From NCBI GenBank assembly GCA_031271065.1, contig JAISWP010000180.1:1-8967 (forward strand): a stretch of 8,967 bases of DNA, read 5' to 3'. The stretch comes from Synergistaceae bacterium (lineage in GTDB: Bacteria; Synergistota; Synergistia; Synergistales; Synergistaceae). The notes beneath the pieces were generated by a model. The model saw only the letters and a list, made by a program, of their open reading frames with translations. It searched no databases and was not told the DNA's origin. The number at the start of each line of letters is the position of its first letter. The first letter of the stretch is position 1. Made by a program: the position numbers and the translations under genes. This document shows positions 1-6,170 of this stretch, piece by piece.

Positions 1-28
1 TCTCGCGGAGCGCACGCAAAACGGACTG

Positions 29-799
29 TCAGGACCCTGCATTTAAGTCCGAGAGCCGCGACTGTCTCAAAAAAACCTGAGTCCTCGGGTGGGCGGGCGC
101 GGTAAATATAACCTCCGGCGGCGCGGATTCCAGGATATTCCCGTCATCGAGAAAAAGGACCCGGCTCGAGACGTTCCGGACAAAACGCATTTCGTGGCTC
201 ACCGTGATCATGGTCATGCCCGACGCCGCGATCGTCGTCATGACGCACAGAACTTCCTCGGCAAGCTCCGGGTCGAGGGAACTTGTAGGTTCGTCGAAAA
301 GCATTACTTCCGGAGAGAGGGCAAGGGCCCTCGCTATGCCCACCCGCTGCTGCTGTCCCCCCGAGAGCCGCGACGGGTATTGATTCCGTTTGTCCGAGAG
401 CCCGACCTTCTCCAGAAGTTCATCGCCGATTTCGTCTGCCTCCTTTTTCGTCATCCCTTTGACCTGGATGAGCGCCTCGGTGATATTTTCCAGCGCCGTT
501 TTGTTCCTGAACAGGTTGTAGTGCTGAAAGACCATCGCGGTCTTCGCACGCAGAGCGCGGACCTGCCGTTTTTCAGGCGAGGCCGCGTCTATGTACGCGT
601 CTCCGATCCTTATGCTGCCCCTGTCGGGGCGTTCCAGCCAGTTGAGCATACGCAGCAGAGTCGTCTTGCCCGCGCCTGACGGGCCTATTATCGAGACTAT
701 CTCGCCTTTGGAGACCGACAGGTCAAGCCCCCTCAGCACCAGATTTCCGCCGTAGGCTTTCTCGATGCCGCTGGCTTTCAGTATCTCTTTATCGTCCAA
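29..799 (-). CDS. Polar amino acid ABC transporter, ATP-binding subunit
   Basis: This is the cytoplasmic ATPase that powers amino acid import. The 256-aa protein carries a complete ABC set: Walker A GPSGAGKT (39-46), Q-loop Gln92 (VFQHYNLF), signature LSGGQQQR (145-152), Walker B VMLFDE (165-170), D-loop SSLD (173-176) and H-loop His202 (TVSHEM). Its length and the HYNLF/LSGGQQQR wording fit the polar amino acid (GlnQ/TcyC-like) subfamily; the substrate cannot be read from the ATPase. The start is TTG at 799, preceded by GGGAAGAAC, a weak ribosome-binding site, so translation may be modest. It lies 34 bp after the QueG-like gene and is the last gene of the unit within the window, separated from its permease and binding protein by three metabolic genes. 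Only 28 bp follow its stop and no terminator is visible there, so the unit could continue beyond the window. Confidence 0.95.
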   Translation of the reverse strand: MDDKEILKASGIEKAYGGNLVLRGLDLSVSKGEIVSIIGPSGAGKTTLLRMLNWLERPDRGSIRIGDAYIDAASPEKRQVRALRAKTAMVFQHYNLFRNKTALENITEALIQVKGMTKKEADEIGDELLEKVGLSDKRNQYPSRLSGGQQQRVGIARALALSPEVMLFDEPTSSLDPELAEEVLCVMTTIAASGMTMITVSHEMRFVRNVSSRVLFLDDGNILESAPPEVIFTAPAHPRTQVFLRQSRLSDLNAGS

Positions 800-833
800 G
801 TTCTTCCCGCCCCGCCGGCTGCAGATATCGCGA

Positions 834-1538
834 TCACGGCTGCCACGACGAACCCCACGGGCAGACGGCGACGCATTTTCCGCAGACCGCCTTCCGGCCT
901 ATCTTCTTCTGCCAGGCGAGGCGTCCCCTGCTGCAGGCCGCCAGGTTCACCTGCTCGTCACGGGGAACGTCCTTCGTCCAGCAAGGTCCTTTTATGGCAT
1001 GAAAGGCGCAGTTCTCGACGCACCTGGCGCAGCTTCCGCATCTGTTAACCCTAGCCGGAGTTCCCGCGCCCAGAGGCGCGTCGCACAGCAGGACGCAGAG
1101 AGAGAGCCTCGGCCCGTATCGTTCTGTCACAAGCAGACTGCTCCGTCCTATCCATCCCAGCCCGGCCCTCCGGGCCGCCTCTTTCGCGCTGAACAGTTCC
1201 GTCATGTCCCGTTCAAACGCGTCGATGTCCGACGATTCCAGGTCGGGGAGCGCGCCCCACGATATCCCTTCCGCGTTCAGCAGCTCTTTAAGCGCCGCCG
1301 ATATTCTGCGCATCCTTCCGAACGTCTCCCACTGAAGGCCTTTGAAATACGGCTCCGTGTAATTTTCCGCCGAGAGCGGCCCGGAAAACGGGACCACGAC
1401 GACGAGGGCCTTCCCGAATGCGCCGAGGGGCGACGGGAGCGACGGACCTCCCGCGGTGTCGCAGACGCCCCACAGGACGGGGGAATACGGGGACAGGGCG
1501 GAAGATATCCTGTCCGCAAGACCCTCACCGGGAGCCAT
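834..1538 (-). CDS. Short QueG-like protein with two 4Fe-4S clusters
   Basis: A 234-aa relative of epoxyqueuosine reductase (QueG). The family core AGLGWIGRSSLLV is at 125-137. A ferredoxin-like region follows with C167-x2-C170-x2-C173-x3-C177 and C219-x2-C222-x3-C226 (ending CVAVCPWG); with Cys202 this is enough for two [4Fe-4S] clusters. QueG proper (about 370-380 aa) uses cobalamin to reduce epoxyqueuosine in tRNA. This protein lacks the C-terminal extension, and the stretch before GLGW reads ELFSAKEAARRA rather than the DxxPxxER type that I recall carrying the QueG catalytic Asp. A tRNA role is therefore unlikely; electron transfer or corrinoid-linked reduction is possible but inferred. 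The start is ATG at 1538, with GGGGGGA six bases upstream. Its first 14 bp overlap the end of the aldolase-like gene, implying translational coupling. Function unknown. Confidence 0.85.
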   Translation of the reverse strand: MAPGEGLADRISSALSPYSPVLWGVCDTAGGPSLPSPLGAFGKALVVVVPFSGPLSAENYTEPYFKGLQWETFGRMRRISAALKELLNAEGISWGALPDLESSDIDAFERDMTELFSAKEAARRAGLGWIGRSSLLVTERYGPRLSLCVLLCDAPLGAGTPARVNRCGSCARCVENCAFHAIKGPCWTKDVPRDEQVNLAACSRGRLAWQKKIGRKAVCGKCVAVCPWGSSWQP

Positions 1539-2208
1539 GAGGCGTCCCCCCGAGATTTACCCCGTACTGCGCCCGGGACACTATGAGTTTCTCTATCGCT
1601 TTTTTCGGTATACGCCTGCGCTCCCGCCGGCTGAGGCAAAAGGAGATCATGGCACACCGTTCGAGCGTCTCGAGTCTGGCGCACGCCTCGAACAGATTGT
1701 CTCCCCAGACTATCGCGCCCCTGTTCTCCAGGAGCAGCGCGAACCGGCCCGCACATTCGCGCGCTGCCGCCGATTTTAATTCCGGACTTCCGGGAAGGGC
1801 GAAAGGCAGTATCGGAACCTTTCCCAGATGGACGACGCCGGTCGAAACGAGCGCGTCGTCCAAAGCCCGCCCCGACATCGAGCACATTACGGCAAATGGC
1901 GGCTCCGCGTTGATGATGGCTTGCATGGATCTGTGGACATCGTAAATTGCGAGGTGCATAGCCGTGTCCGGTGACGGGCGCAGGAATCCGCCGTCACGCG
2001 TCATCTTCCCCTGCCCGTCGACTTCGACGATATCGCGGGCGACCGCCTTCCTGCGATAGACGCCGGTCGGGAGAGTCAATACGTGACCGTTCGGCAGCCG
2101 ATAGCTCACGCAGGCGTCGTTCGACGGGGTGTATCCCAGCCCGTCCAGCCTTCTGCATATCTCAGCTATTTGCCGTCTCGCGGTCTCTGCGGCGGAATAC
2201 TCGCTCAT
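1525..2208 (-). CDS. Class II aldolase/adducin-fold protein lacking the zinc ligands
   Basis: A 227-aa protein of the FucA/AraD/MtnB fold, normally a zinc enzyme that cleaves or epimerises sugar phosphates. Family landmarks are present: LPTGVY (46-51, for TPTG/TPSG), RPSPDTAMHLAIY (77-89), VPILPFALPGSPEL (131-144) and LLENRGAIVWG (159-169). The metal site is gone. The usual H-x-H (VVHTHSPYA, or VVHNHAVH in FucA) reads IINAEPPFA, giving Asn100 and Glu102. The third ligand in NHG is Arg163 (NRG). The catalytic Glu of SSE is Asp81. The frame is intact and the surrounding residues are conserved, so this is a diverged family member rather than a decayed gene. It may be a non-metal enzyme, a ligand-binding protein or a partner of a neighbour. 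ATG at 2208 overlaps the URO-D stop by four bases (ATGA) and has no clear Shine-Dalgarno, consistent with coupled translation. Confidence 0.85.
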   Translation of the reverse strand: MSEYSAAETARRQIAEICRRLDGLGYTPSNDACVSYRLPNGHVLTLPTGVYRRKAVARDIVEVDGQGKMTRDGGFLRPSPDTAMHLAIYDVHRSMQAIINAEPPFAVMCSMSGRALDDALVSTGVVHLGKVPILPFALPGSPELKSAAARECAGRFALLLENRGAIVWGDNLFEACARLETLERCAMISFCLSRRERRRIPKKAIEKLIVSRAQYGVNLGGTPHGSR

Positions 2209-3194
2209 CCGGAGCTGATGAAGTCCCTTAACATTCTCAGGTGCGCGCAGTTTATATCAGGGGGCAGCGCGCAGTCCGCTCCCAGTATGAGGGAACCTCC
2301 CGCGCCGTCCAGCAGTTCTCCGGCCCGTCGTTCGACCGCCTCCCGGTCACCTCTGTAAAGCTCCCCCGATCTGGTGCTGTCGAACCCGCCCATGATCGTC
2401 CTGCCGCCGAACACGCGGCGGCCCTCTGAAAGGGAGAGTCCCTGGCCGAACGCCCAGTTGTACGCGCTTGCCTCGTAGGAGGCGTACAGCTGAAAGTCGT
2501 TTTCCCCTCTGGTGTCTCCGCAGATGTGCAGGATGGTATTTCCCCTGATTTCCGCGGCGCGCCGAAGCACTTCCCGCTCTCCGGGTTCGATGAATCTCCG
2601 GTAGTCTTCCGCTGATACGCCCTCATACGCGCGGACCGCGAAAAATATCCCGTCCGCTTCCCCGTCTGTCAGTATTCGTTCGACGAGCGCTGATACGCCG
2701 CGGGTTATCGTATCAAGTACGTCCGTGATGGAGGGGTGCGCCAGCAGACCAGGCGCGAACGAGTCGCTGTATATATGCTCGCCCCGGCAGAGCCCGCTGA
2801 AGCTCAGGTAGGCGAAGGGGGAAAAAATGGTGTAATAGACCGCCGCTCCGTCGCCGACGAAACGTGATATTTCTCTCGAAAGCCCGATCTGCTCGGCGAA
2901 CCAGGGATCATCGGGGCTGCTCCGGACGGCGCCTGTTATCGTATCAGGGACGTTCACGTCAACGTTCCTGTGTCCGGGCAGCACGAAGTATCCCTCGGAC
3001 ATTATTTTCATTATTTCAAAACCCACCGATTCGAAATAGCGTTTATGTCCCTCGAGGGTTTTGCGAAACAGCCCGGGGTTTCCCGGAGCCGCCGCGTATT
3101 CGTCAGGTCCCGCGAAGTGAAACCAGAATCCAGCAGCCGCCCTGCCGCTCCCGCTGCCGTTTACATAATCGATGAACCTGCTCTTTCCCGACAT
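2205..3194 (-). CDS. URO-D superfamily protein, MtaA/CmuA methyltransferase-like
   Basis: A 329-aa protein of the uroporphyrinogen decarboxylase superfamily, which includes true decarboxylases (HemE) and the zinc-dependent methyltransferases MtaA, MtbA and CmuA that move methyl groups between corrinoid proteins and thiols. ILHICGD (221-227) followed by GADCALPPD (305-313) supplies the His-x-Cys...Cys zinc pattern (H223, C225, C308) typical of the methyltransferase branch. The N-terminal FWFHFAGPDEY (23-33) differs from the HemE signature, so haem synthesis is unlikely. No corrinoid-binding protein (DxHxxG) is encoded in the window; the methyl carrier, if any, is elsewhere or replaced by another acceptor. 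The start is ATG at 3194 with GGGGGCGGAG just upstream. It lies 22 bp after the permease and overlaps the aldolase-like gene by 4 bp. The substrate is unknown; transport context suggests a small, perhaps methylated, amino-acid-like compound. Confidence 0.85.
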   Translation of the reverse strand: MSGKSRFIDYVNGSGSGRAAAGFWFHFAGPDEYAAAPGNPGLFRKTLEGHKRYFESVGFEIMKIMSEGYFVLPGHRNVDVNVPDTITGAVRSSPDDPWFAEQIGLSREISRFVGDGAAVYYTIFSPFAYLSFSGLCRGEHIYSDSFAPGLLAHPSITDVLDTITRGVSALVERILTDGEADGIFFAVRAYEGVSAEDYRRFIEPGEREVLRRAAEIRGNTILHICGDTRGENDFQLYASYEASAYNWAFGQGLSLSEGRRVFGGRTIMGGFDSTRSGELYRGDREAVERRAGELLDGAGGSLILGADCALPPDINCAHLRMLRDFISSG

Positions 3195-3216
3195 TCGCTC
3201 CGCCCCCTGATTTTAA

Positions 3217-3930
3217 TCAAACCGCTCCGCGCTCATATCCCCGAAGCGCGGTTTCAAGGCGCGCCAGGAGGTGTTCGAGAACGATGCAGCAGATCCAGTA
3301 AAGGACTGAAACAACTATGTAGACCTCGAAGAAACGAAACGATCTGGACGCGATAAGCCGCGATTGCGCCATTATCTCTACGACGGAGATGTTGAAGACA
3401 AGGCTCGTCTCCTTCAGCATCGAGATGAAGGAATTGCCGAGCGGCGGAAGCGCCACCACGAAAGCCTGGGGCAGTATTATCCTGCGCATGGCCTGAGCGG
3501 TGCTCATATTGACGCTGTAGCACGCTTCCATCTGCCCCGCGTCCACCGACATCACCGCGCTCCGGATCGTCTCGGACATGTAGGCTCCGGCGTTGACGGA
3601 CAGGGCGGCCGAGGCGAATACCAGCTTAGGGACCGCGTTCACCGACAAGTCAGTCCCGAATCTGACGTTTATCGCCCCAAGCAGGATGGGCAGTCCGTAA
3701 TAGACCAGCAGAAGCTGGACCAGTGTGGGGGTGCCCCTGATGAAAGATATATAGAACCTGCAGAACGCAGCTGCGTAGGGTATCTTGAAAAAACGGACCA
3801 TCGCCGCTGCGAACCCTATGATAAGCCCCACGAACGAAGCTATGGCGGTCAAAAGCAACGTCACAGGCAGATATGCGACAATGCCGGGGACTGTGGATAT
3901 CATGAAACCCGCGTCGAAAATACGTCCCAA
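3217..3930 (-). CDS. Polar amino acid ABC transporter, membrane permease
   Basis: A HisMQ/GlnP-type integral membrane subunit, about 237 aa, forming the channel for amino acid import. It is strongly hydrophobic, with a long N-terminal membrane segment (VAYLPVTLLLTAIASFVGLI), the family sequence FYISFIRGTPTLVQLLLVYYGLP, a SETIRSAV region and a C-terminal membrane span. The cytoplasmic EAA loop, which docks the ATPase, reads EACYSVNMSTAQAMRRIILP; the usually invariant Gly of EAAxxxG is Asn. I place the start at TTG 3930 because GGAGGG (3937-3942) sits six bases upstream. A longer reading from TTG 3936 would abut the ribosome-binding site directly. The gene follows the binding-protein gene after about 100 bp containing a GC-rich hairpin and precedes the URO-D gene by 22 bp. 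Confidence 0.93.
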   Translation of the reverse strand: MGRIFDAGFMISTVPGIVAYLPVTLLLTAIASFVGLIIGFAAAMVRFFKIPYAAAFCRFYISFIRGTPTLVQLLLVYYGLPILLGAINVRFGTDLSVNAVPKLVFASAALSVNAGAYMSETIRSAVMSVDAGQMEACYSVNMSTAQAMRRIILPQAFVVALPPLGNSFISMLKETSLVFNISVVEIMAQSRLIASRSFRFFEVYIVVSVLYWICCIVLEHLLARLETALRGYERGAV

Positions 3931-3950
3931 ACCCAACCCTCCGAAACCGC

Positions 3951-3982
3951 CGGCGCGGCTCGCCAGGAAATAAGCCGCGCCG
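3951..3982 (-). promoter_or_regulatory. GC-rich intergenic hairpin between binding protein and permease
   Basis: CGGCGCGGCT (3951-3960) and AGCCGCGCCG (3973-3982) form a perfect 10-bp stem with a 12-nt loop. It lies after the binding-protein stop and just before the permease ribosome-binding site. No T-run follows it on the minus strand, so it is not a classical terminator. Hairpins in this position often stabilise the upstream message and lower downstream expression, giving more binding protein than permease. That role is inferred. Confidence 0.6.
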
Positions 3983-4030
3983 CGGAACTAAACGCGCCGT
4001 CCTTGAAAATTGAATACTTGAGTCTTTGCG

Positions 4031-4834
4031 CTACTCTCCCAGAAGCGCAGCCTCGCTCGTATAATCAGCTCCCAGATACCTGTTCGACAGTTCGGCCAGC
4101 GTTCCGTCCGCCTTGAGCTTTTCCAGGACCGGATCTGTGAGTTCTTTGAGTTTTCTCCCGTTTTCGCTGTTCGCGAACAGGAGATAGCAGGCACCGACTC
4201 CTCGTTCGCGCCAGATTATTATCTCCACGCCGATACCCTGCTCTTTGGTGAACTTCGTGACGGCCACCGGATTGGCCAGGAATGCGTCCGCCCTTCCGTT
4301 TATGACCTCCTGGAGCGTCTTGGAGAGTTCTCCGTCCGTGTAGATGACGTTTATCGGATTGCCGTTCTCCTCGTTGTACTTCTCCAGCGCTAACGTATTG
4401 GCGGTTCCTATGCCCAGAGCAACGGTCTTTCCGTGGAGATCTTTCACTCCCTTGATGTCCGTCCTGCCGCCCTTTGTTATTATCGCGTTTGCCATGTAAA
4501 GATACGGTTCTTCTGAGAAAAGATACTTTTTCTGACGTTCCTCGGTCCTGCTTATGGTGCTGGCTATTGCGTCGAACCGGCCGGACTCGAGGGCGACGAA
4601 TATCGCGGACCAGTCGGTGGGCACGAATTCGAACTCCGCGTCCGGCAGCAGCTCGTCTATTGCTCTGACGACCGCCGCGTCGTATCCGTCCACAGCGCCG
4701 GCCTCGTCCACATAGTTGAACGGAGCGTACGCCGCCTCTGTTCCCACGTAGTATGTTTTCCCGGCGGCGTCGGACGCGCCGCAGACTATGATCCCCAAAA
4801 GAGCGGCAAGCAGCGCTGATTTGAACCTGATCAT
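4031..4834 (-). CDS. Polar amino acid ABC transporter, substrate-binding protein
   Basis: A 267-aa extracytoplasmic solute receptor of family 3. Residues 1-24 form a signal peptide (basic MIRFK, hydrophobic ALLAALLGIIV, then CGASDAAG). Mature-domain hallmarks follow: YYVGTEAAYAPFNYVDEAG (28-46), GYDAAVVRAI (50-59), SGRFDAIASTISRTEERQKK (84-103) with the Arg expected to hold the ligand carboxylate, YLFSEEPY (104-111), and a second lobe with GKTVALGIGTANT and EVINGRADAFLA. The TEERxKKYxFSxPY wording resembles cystine, glutamine and histidine binders, but the exact ligand cannot be fixed. The start is ATG at 4834 with AAGGAGAG eight bases upstream. It is the first gene of the unit and has an untranslated leader of about 170 bases from the promoter at 5015-5043. 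ATA is its commonest Ile codon (12 of 18 by hand count). Confidence 0.95.
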   Translation of the reverse strand: MIRFKSALLAALLGIIVCGASDAAGKTYYVGTEAAYAPFNYVDEAGAVDGYDAAVVRAIDELLPDAEFEFVPTDWSAIFVALESGRFDAIASTISRTEERQKKYLFSEEPYLYMANAIITKGGRTDIKGVKDLHGKTVALGIGTANTLALEKYNEENGNPINVIYTDGELSKTLQEVINGRADAFLANPVAVTKFTKEQGIGVEIIIWRERGVGACYLLFANSENGRKLKELTDPVLEKLKADGTLAELSNRYLGADYTSEAALLGE

Positions 4835-4860
4835 CTTTCAACTCTCCTTTTTATTTATTT

Positions 4861-4953
4861 TTATGCCGGCGTAAAACGCCTGGCGTAAATACGCGTCACT
4901 GGCTCCCGTTCCGGCGCGCGATCCACTCTGAGCGAAAAATGTGCGTGAACGCA
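4861..4953 (-). promoter_or_regulatory. Leader of the transporter unit with small dyads
   Basis: The leader between the predicted transcription start (near 5008) and the ATG at 4834 contains two short dyads. GGCGT-AAA-ACGCC lies at 4868-4880, with GGCGTAAA repeated at 4882-4889, and the 12-base TGCGTGAACGCA at 4942-4953 has two 5-bp half-sites. They could be a regulator's operators or small RNA stems. No known riboswitch is recognisable. Confidence 0.3.
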
Positions 4954-5014
4954 TCGTCCTGAATTGTCCGCGTCATTCCCCATACCCTATTAAATATGTA
5001 GGATAACTTAGTAG

Positions 5015-5043
5015 ATTCTATTGCAGCCTCGCATCCCTGTCAA
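5015..5043 (-). promoter_or_regulatory. Sigma-70-type promoter of the six-gene unit
   Basis: On the minus strand a perfect -35 TTGACA (5043-5038) is followed by exactly 17 bases and TAGAAT (5020-5015), five of six matching the -10 consensus. Transcription would start near 5008 and run into the binding-protein gene. It is the only strong promoter I find upstream of the unit. Confidence 0.75.
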
Positions 5044-5364
5044 GCGGGAATTATTTTGGACGGGACAAATCTCCGCGCTTTCAGCGCCGTCGAACAATCC
5101 GCGATCGATCGGACGTCATCATGGACATCTGACTCGGGACATTCTGCAATGTTTTGCACGCACCTTTCCTCCGCACGGGACTTGTGATGTGGTAAAATCA
5201 CTGATACTGTAATGCTGTTACGTAAACTTAATTACAAAAGAACCGGCGGCAATAAATTCCTGCCTGTTCTCTTTGCAATAAGCGGCAGAAGCTGCGTGAA
5301 AACGTCCGAGGCTGTCTGATGGAATCGCTTGAGAAAAAATACAAACCTGAAAGGTGTGACGTTA
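5044..5364. other. Intergenic region upstream of the pirin gene
   Basis: About 320 bases with no convincing gene. It must hold the pirin promoter, but only weak matches are visible: TAAAAT at 5193-5198 and TGTAAT at 5208-5213, neither with a well-spaced -35. The AT-rich segment 5182-5258 contains GTGAT (5184-5188) and ATCAC (5197-5201) as a spaced dyad and the palindrome TTACGTAA (5218-5225). Nothing else is supported. Confidence 0.5.
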
Positions 5365-6069
5365 ATGCGCTGTATCGATTCGAAAAAGATGGGGAAAGCC
5401 GACCACGGATGGCTCAATAGCCATTTTCATTTTTCCTTCGACCAGTACCGCAATCCTTCCAACATGAATTTCGGAGTCCTGCGGGTTCTGAATGACGATC
5501 TCGTTCAGCCGGGAACCGGATTTGACCTGCATCCGCACCAGGATATGGAGATAGTCTCCTATGTTGTGGACGGAGAACTGACTCACAAGGATTCTATGGG
5601 CAACGAACGCACTCTGACCCGCGGACAGATTCAATATATGAGCGCCGGGACCGGGGTCGTTCACAGCGAGTACAACGAAGGCGCGAGCCTGCTGCGCTTT
5701 CTGCAGATATGGATACTGCCGGACAAAAAGGGATACAAACCCGCCTACGGCGACTACGCTTTCCCATTCGGCGACCGTATTGGCCGCTGGCTCCCGCTCG
5801 CGTCTTACTATGACGGAGATGTGAGCGACGCGCCGGTCAAGATACACGCAGACGTCAGCATATACGCCGGGGTGATCGAGGCCGGACGCAACCTCGCCTT
5901 CGCCGCCGGAAGCGGCCGGCAGGCGTACCTGGTGAACATCGAGGGAGAAACGGCGGCTGGCTCATCCCTGCTGTATCGGAGCGACGCCCTGGAGATAACG
6001 GAGGAAGAAGTGACGCTCGAGTCCAAAACCACGTCCCATCTTCTCGTGATTGAGATGAAAAAAGCGTAG
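5365..6069 (+). CDS. Pirin-family bicupin protein
   Basis: A 234-aa pirin/YhaK-type protein. All four metal ligands of the N-terminal cupin are present: His56 and His58 (FDLHPHQDMEI), His100 and Glu102 (GTGVVHSEYN), nearly the same positions as in human pirin. Other landmarks are NFGVLRVLNDD (35-45), VVDGELTHKDSMGN (67-80) and LRFLQIWILP (110-119). Bacterial pirins bind iron or another metal; some oxidise quercetin-type flavonols with oxygen, others act as stress or regulatory proteins. Which applies here cannot be told, and an oxygenase role would be odd in an anaerobe. The start is ATG 5365, with AAGGTG eight bases upstream. An in-frame TTG at 5329 would add 12 residues before the conserved start but lacks a site. 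The gene is transcribed alone, divergent from the transporter unit and convergent with the flavin oxidoreductase. Confidence 0.93.
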   Translation: MRCIDSKKMGKADHGWLNSHFHFSFDQYRNPSNMNFGVLRVLNDDLVQPGTGFDLHPHQDMEIVSYVVDGELTHKDSMGNERTLTRGQIQYMSAGTGVVHSEYNEGASLLRFLQIWILPDKKGYKPAYGDYAFPFGDRIGRWLPLASYYDGDVSDAPVKIHADVSIYAGVIEAGRNLAFAAGSGRQAYLVNIEGETAAGSSLLYRSDALEITEEEVTLESKTTSHLLVIEMKKA

Positions 6070-6117
6070 ATTCCGATTCTGAATCAAATGAACCGTAATT
6101 TGATTCAGAATCGGAAT
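6070..6117. terminator. Perfect 20-bp inverted repeat between convergent genes
   Basis: Arms 6070-6089 and 6098-6117 are perfect reverse complements around an 8-base loop, starting immediately after the pirin stop. The position, between two converging genes, suggests a bidirectional terminator. It is AT-rich and lacks an adjacent T-run on the plus strand; on the minus strand six Ts lie six bases beyond the stem (6063-6058). Each arm also contains its own dyad, GATTCTGAATC (6075-6085) and GATTCAGAATC (6102-6112), so a protein-binding site is an alternative. Confidence 0.55.
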
Positions 6118-6170
6118 TAAGATACGGCGGGTTTATGCCGCATCTGTCAGGGTTGCGGGTATCACACAGT

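Noticed and set aside
765..1586. Plus-strand open frame (273 codons) over the QueG-like gene.
   Set aside because: The translation is Arg/Pro/Ser-rich low-complexity sequence typical of an antisense shadow, and the minus strand encodes clear cysteine motifs.
3364..4116. Plus-strand open frame (250 codons) over the permease and hairpin.
   Set aside because: It is antisense to a well-conserved membrane permease, with His/Arg-rich unordered composition and no ribosome-binding site.
4765..4790. Lipoprotein box at IIVC in the binding-protein signal peptide.
   Set aside because: The residue before Cys is Val, where Gly, Ala or Ser is expected; cleavage by signal peptidase I near ASDAAG is more plausible, though not certain.
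4065..4841. Alternative minus-strand frame over the binding-protein gene.
   Set aside because: It is out of frame with the signal peptide and family 3 motifs and is Arg-rich, as expected of a shifted frame.
4861..4983. 40-codon frame in the leader of the transporter unit (minus strand).
   Set aside because: No usable ribosome-binding site precedes its ATG, and the content is Arg-rich without runs of one amino acid that would suggest an attenuator peptide.
5183..5202. CRP/FNR-like site TGTGA...TCACT upstream of the pirin gene.
   Set aside because: The half-sites are 10 bases apart instead of 6, and no properly spaced promoter accompanies it.
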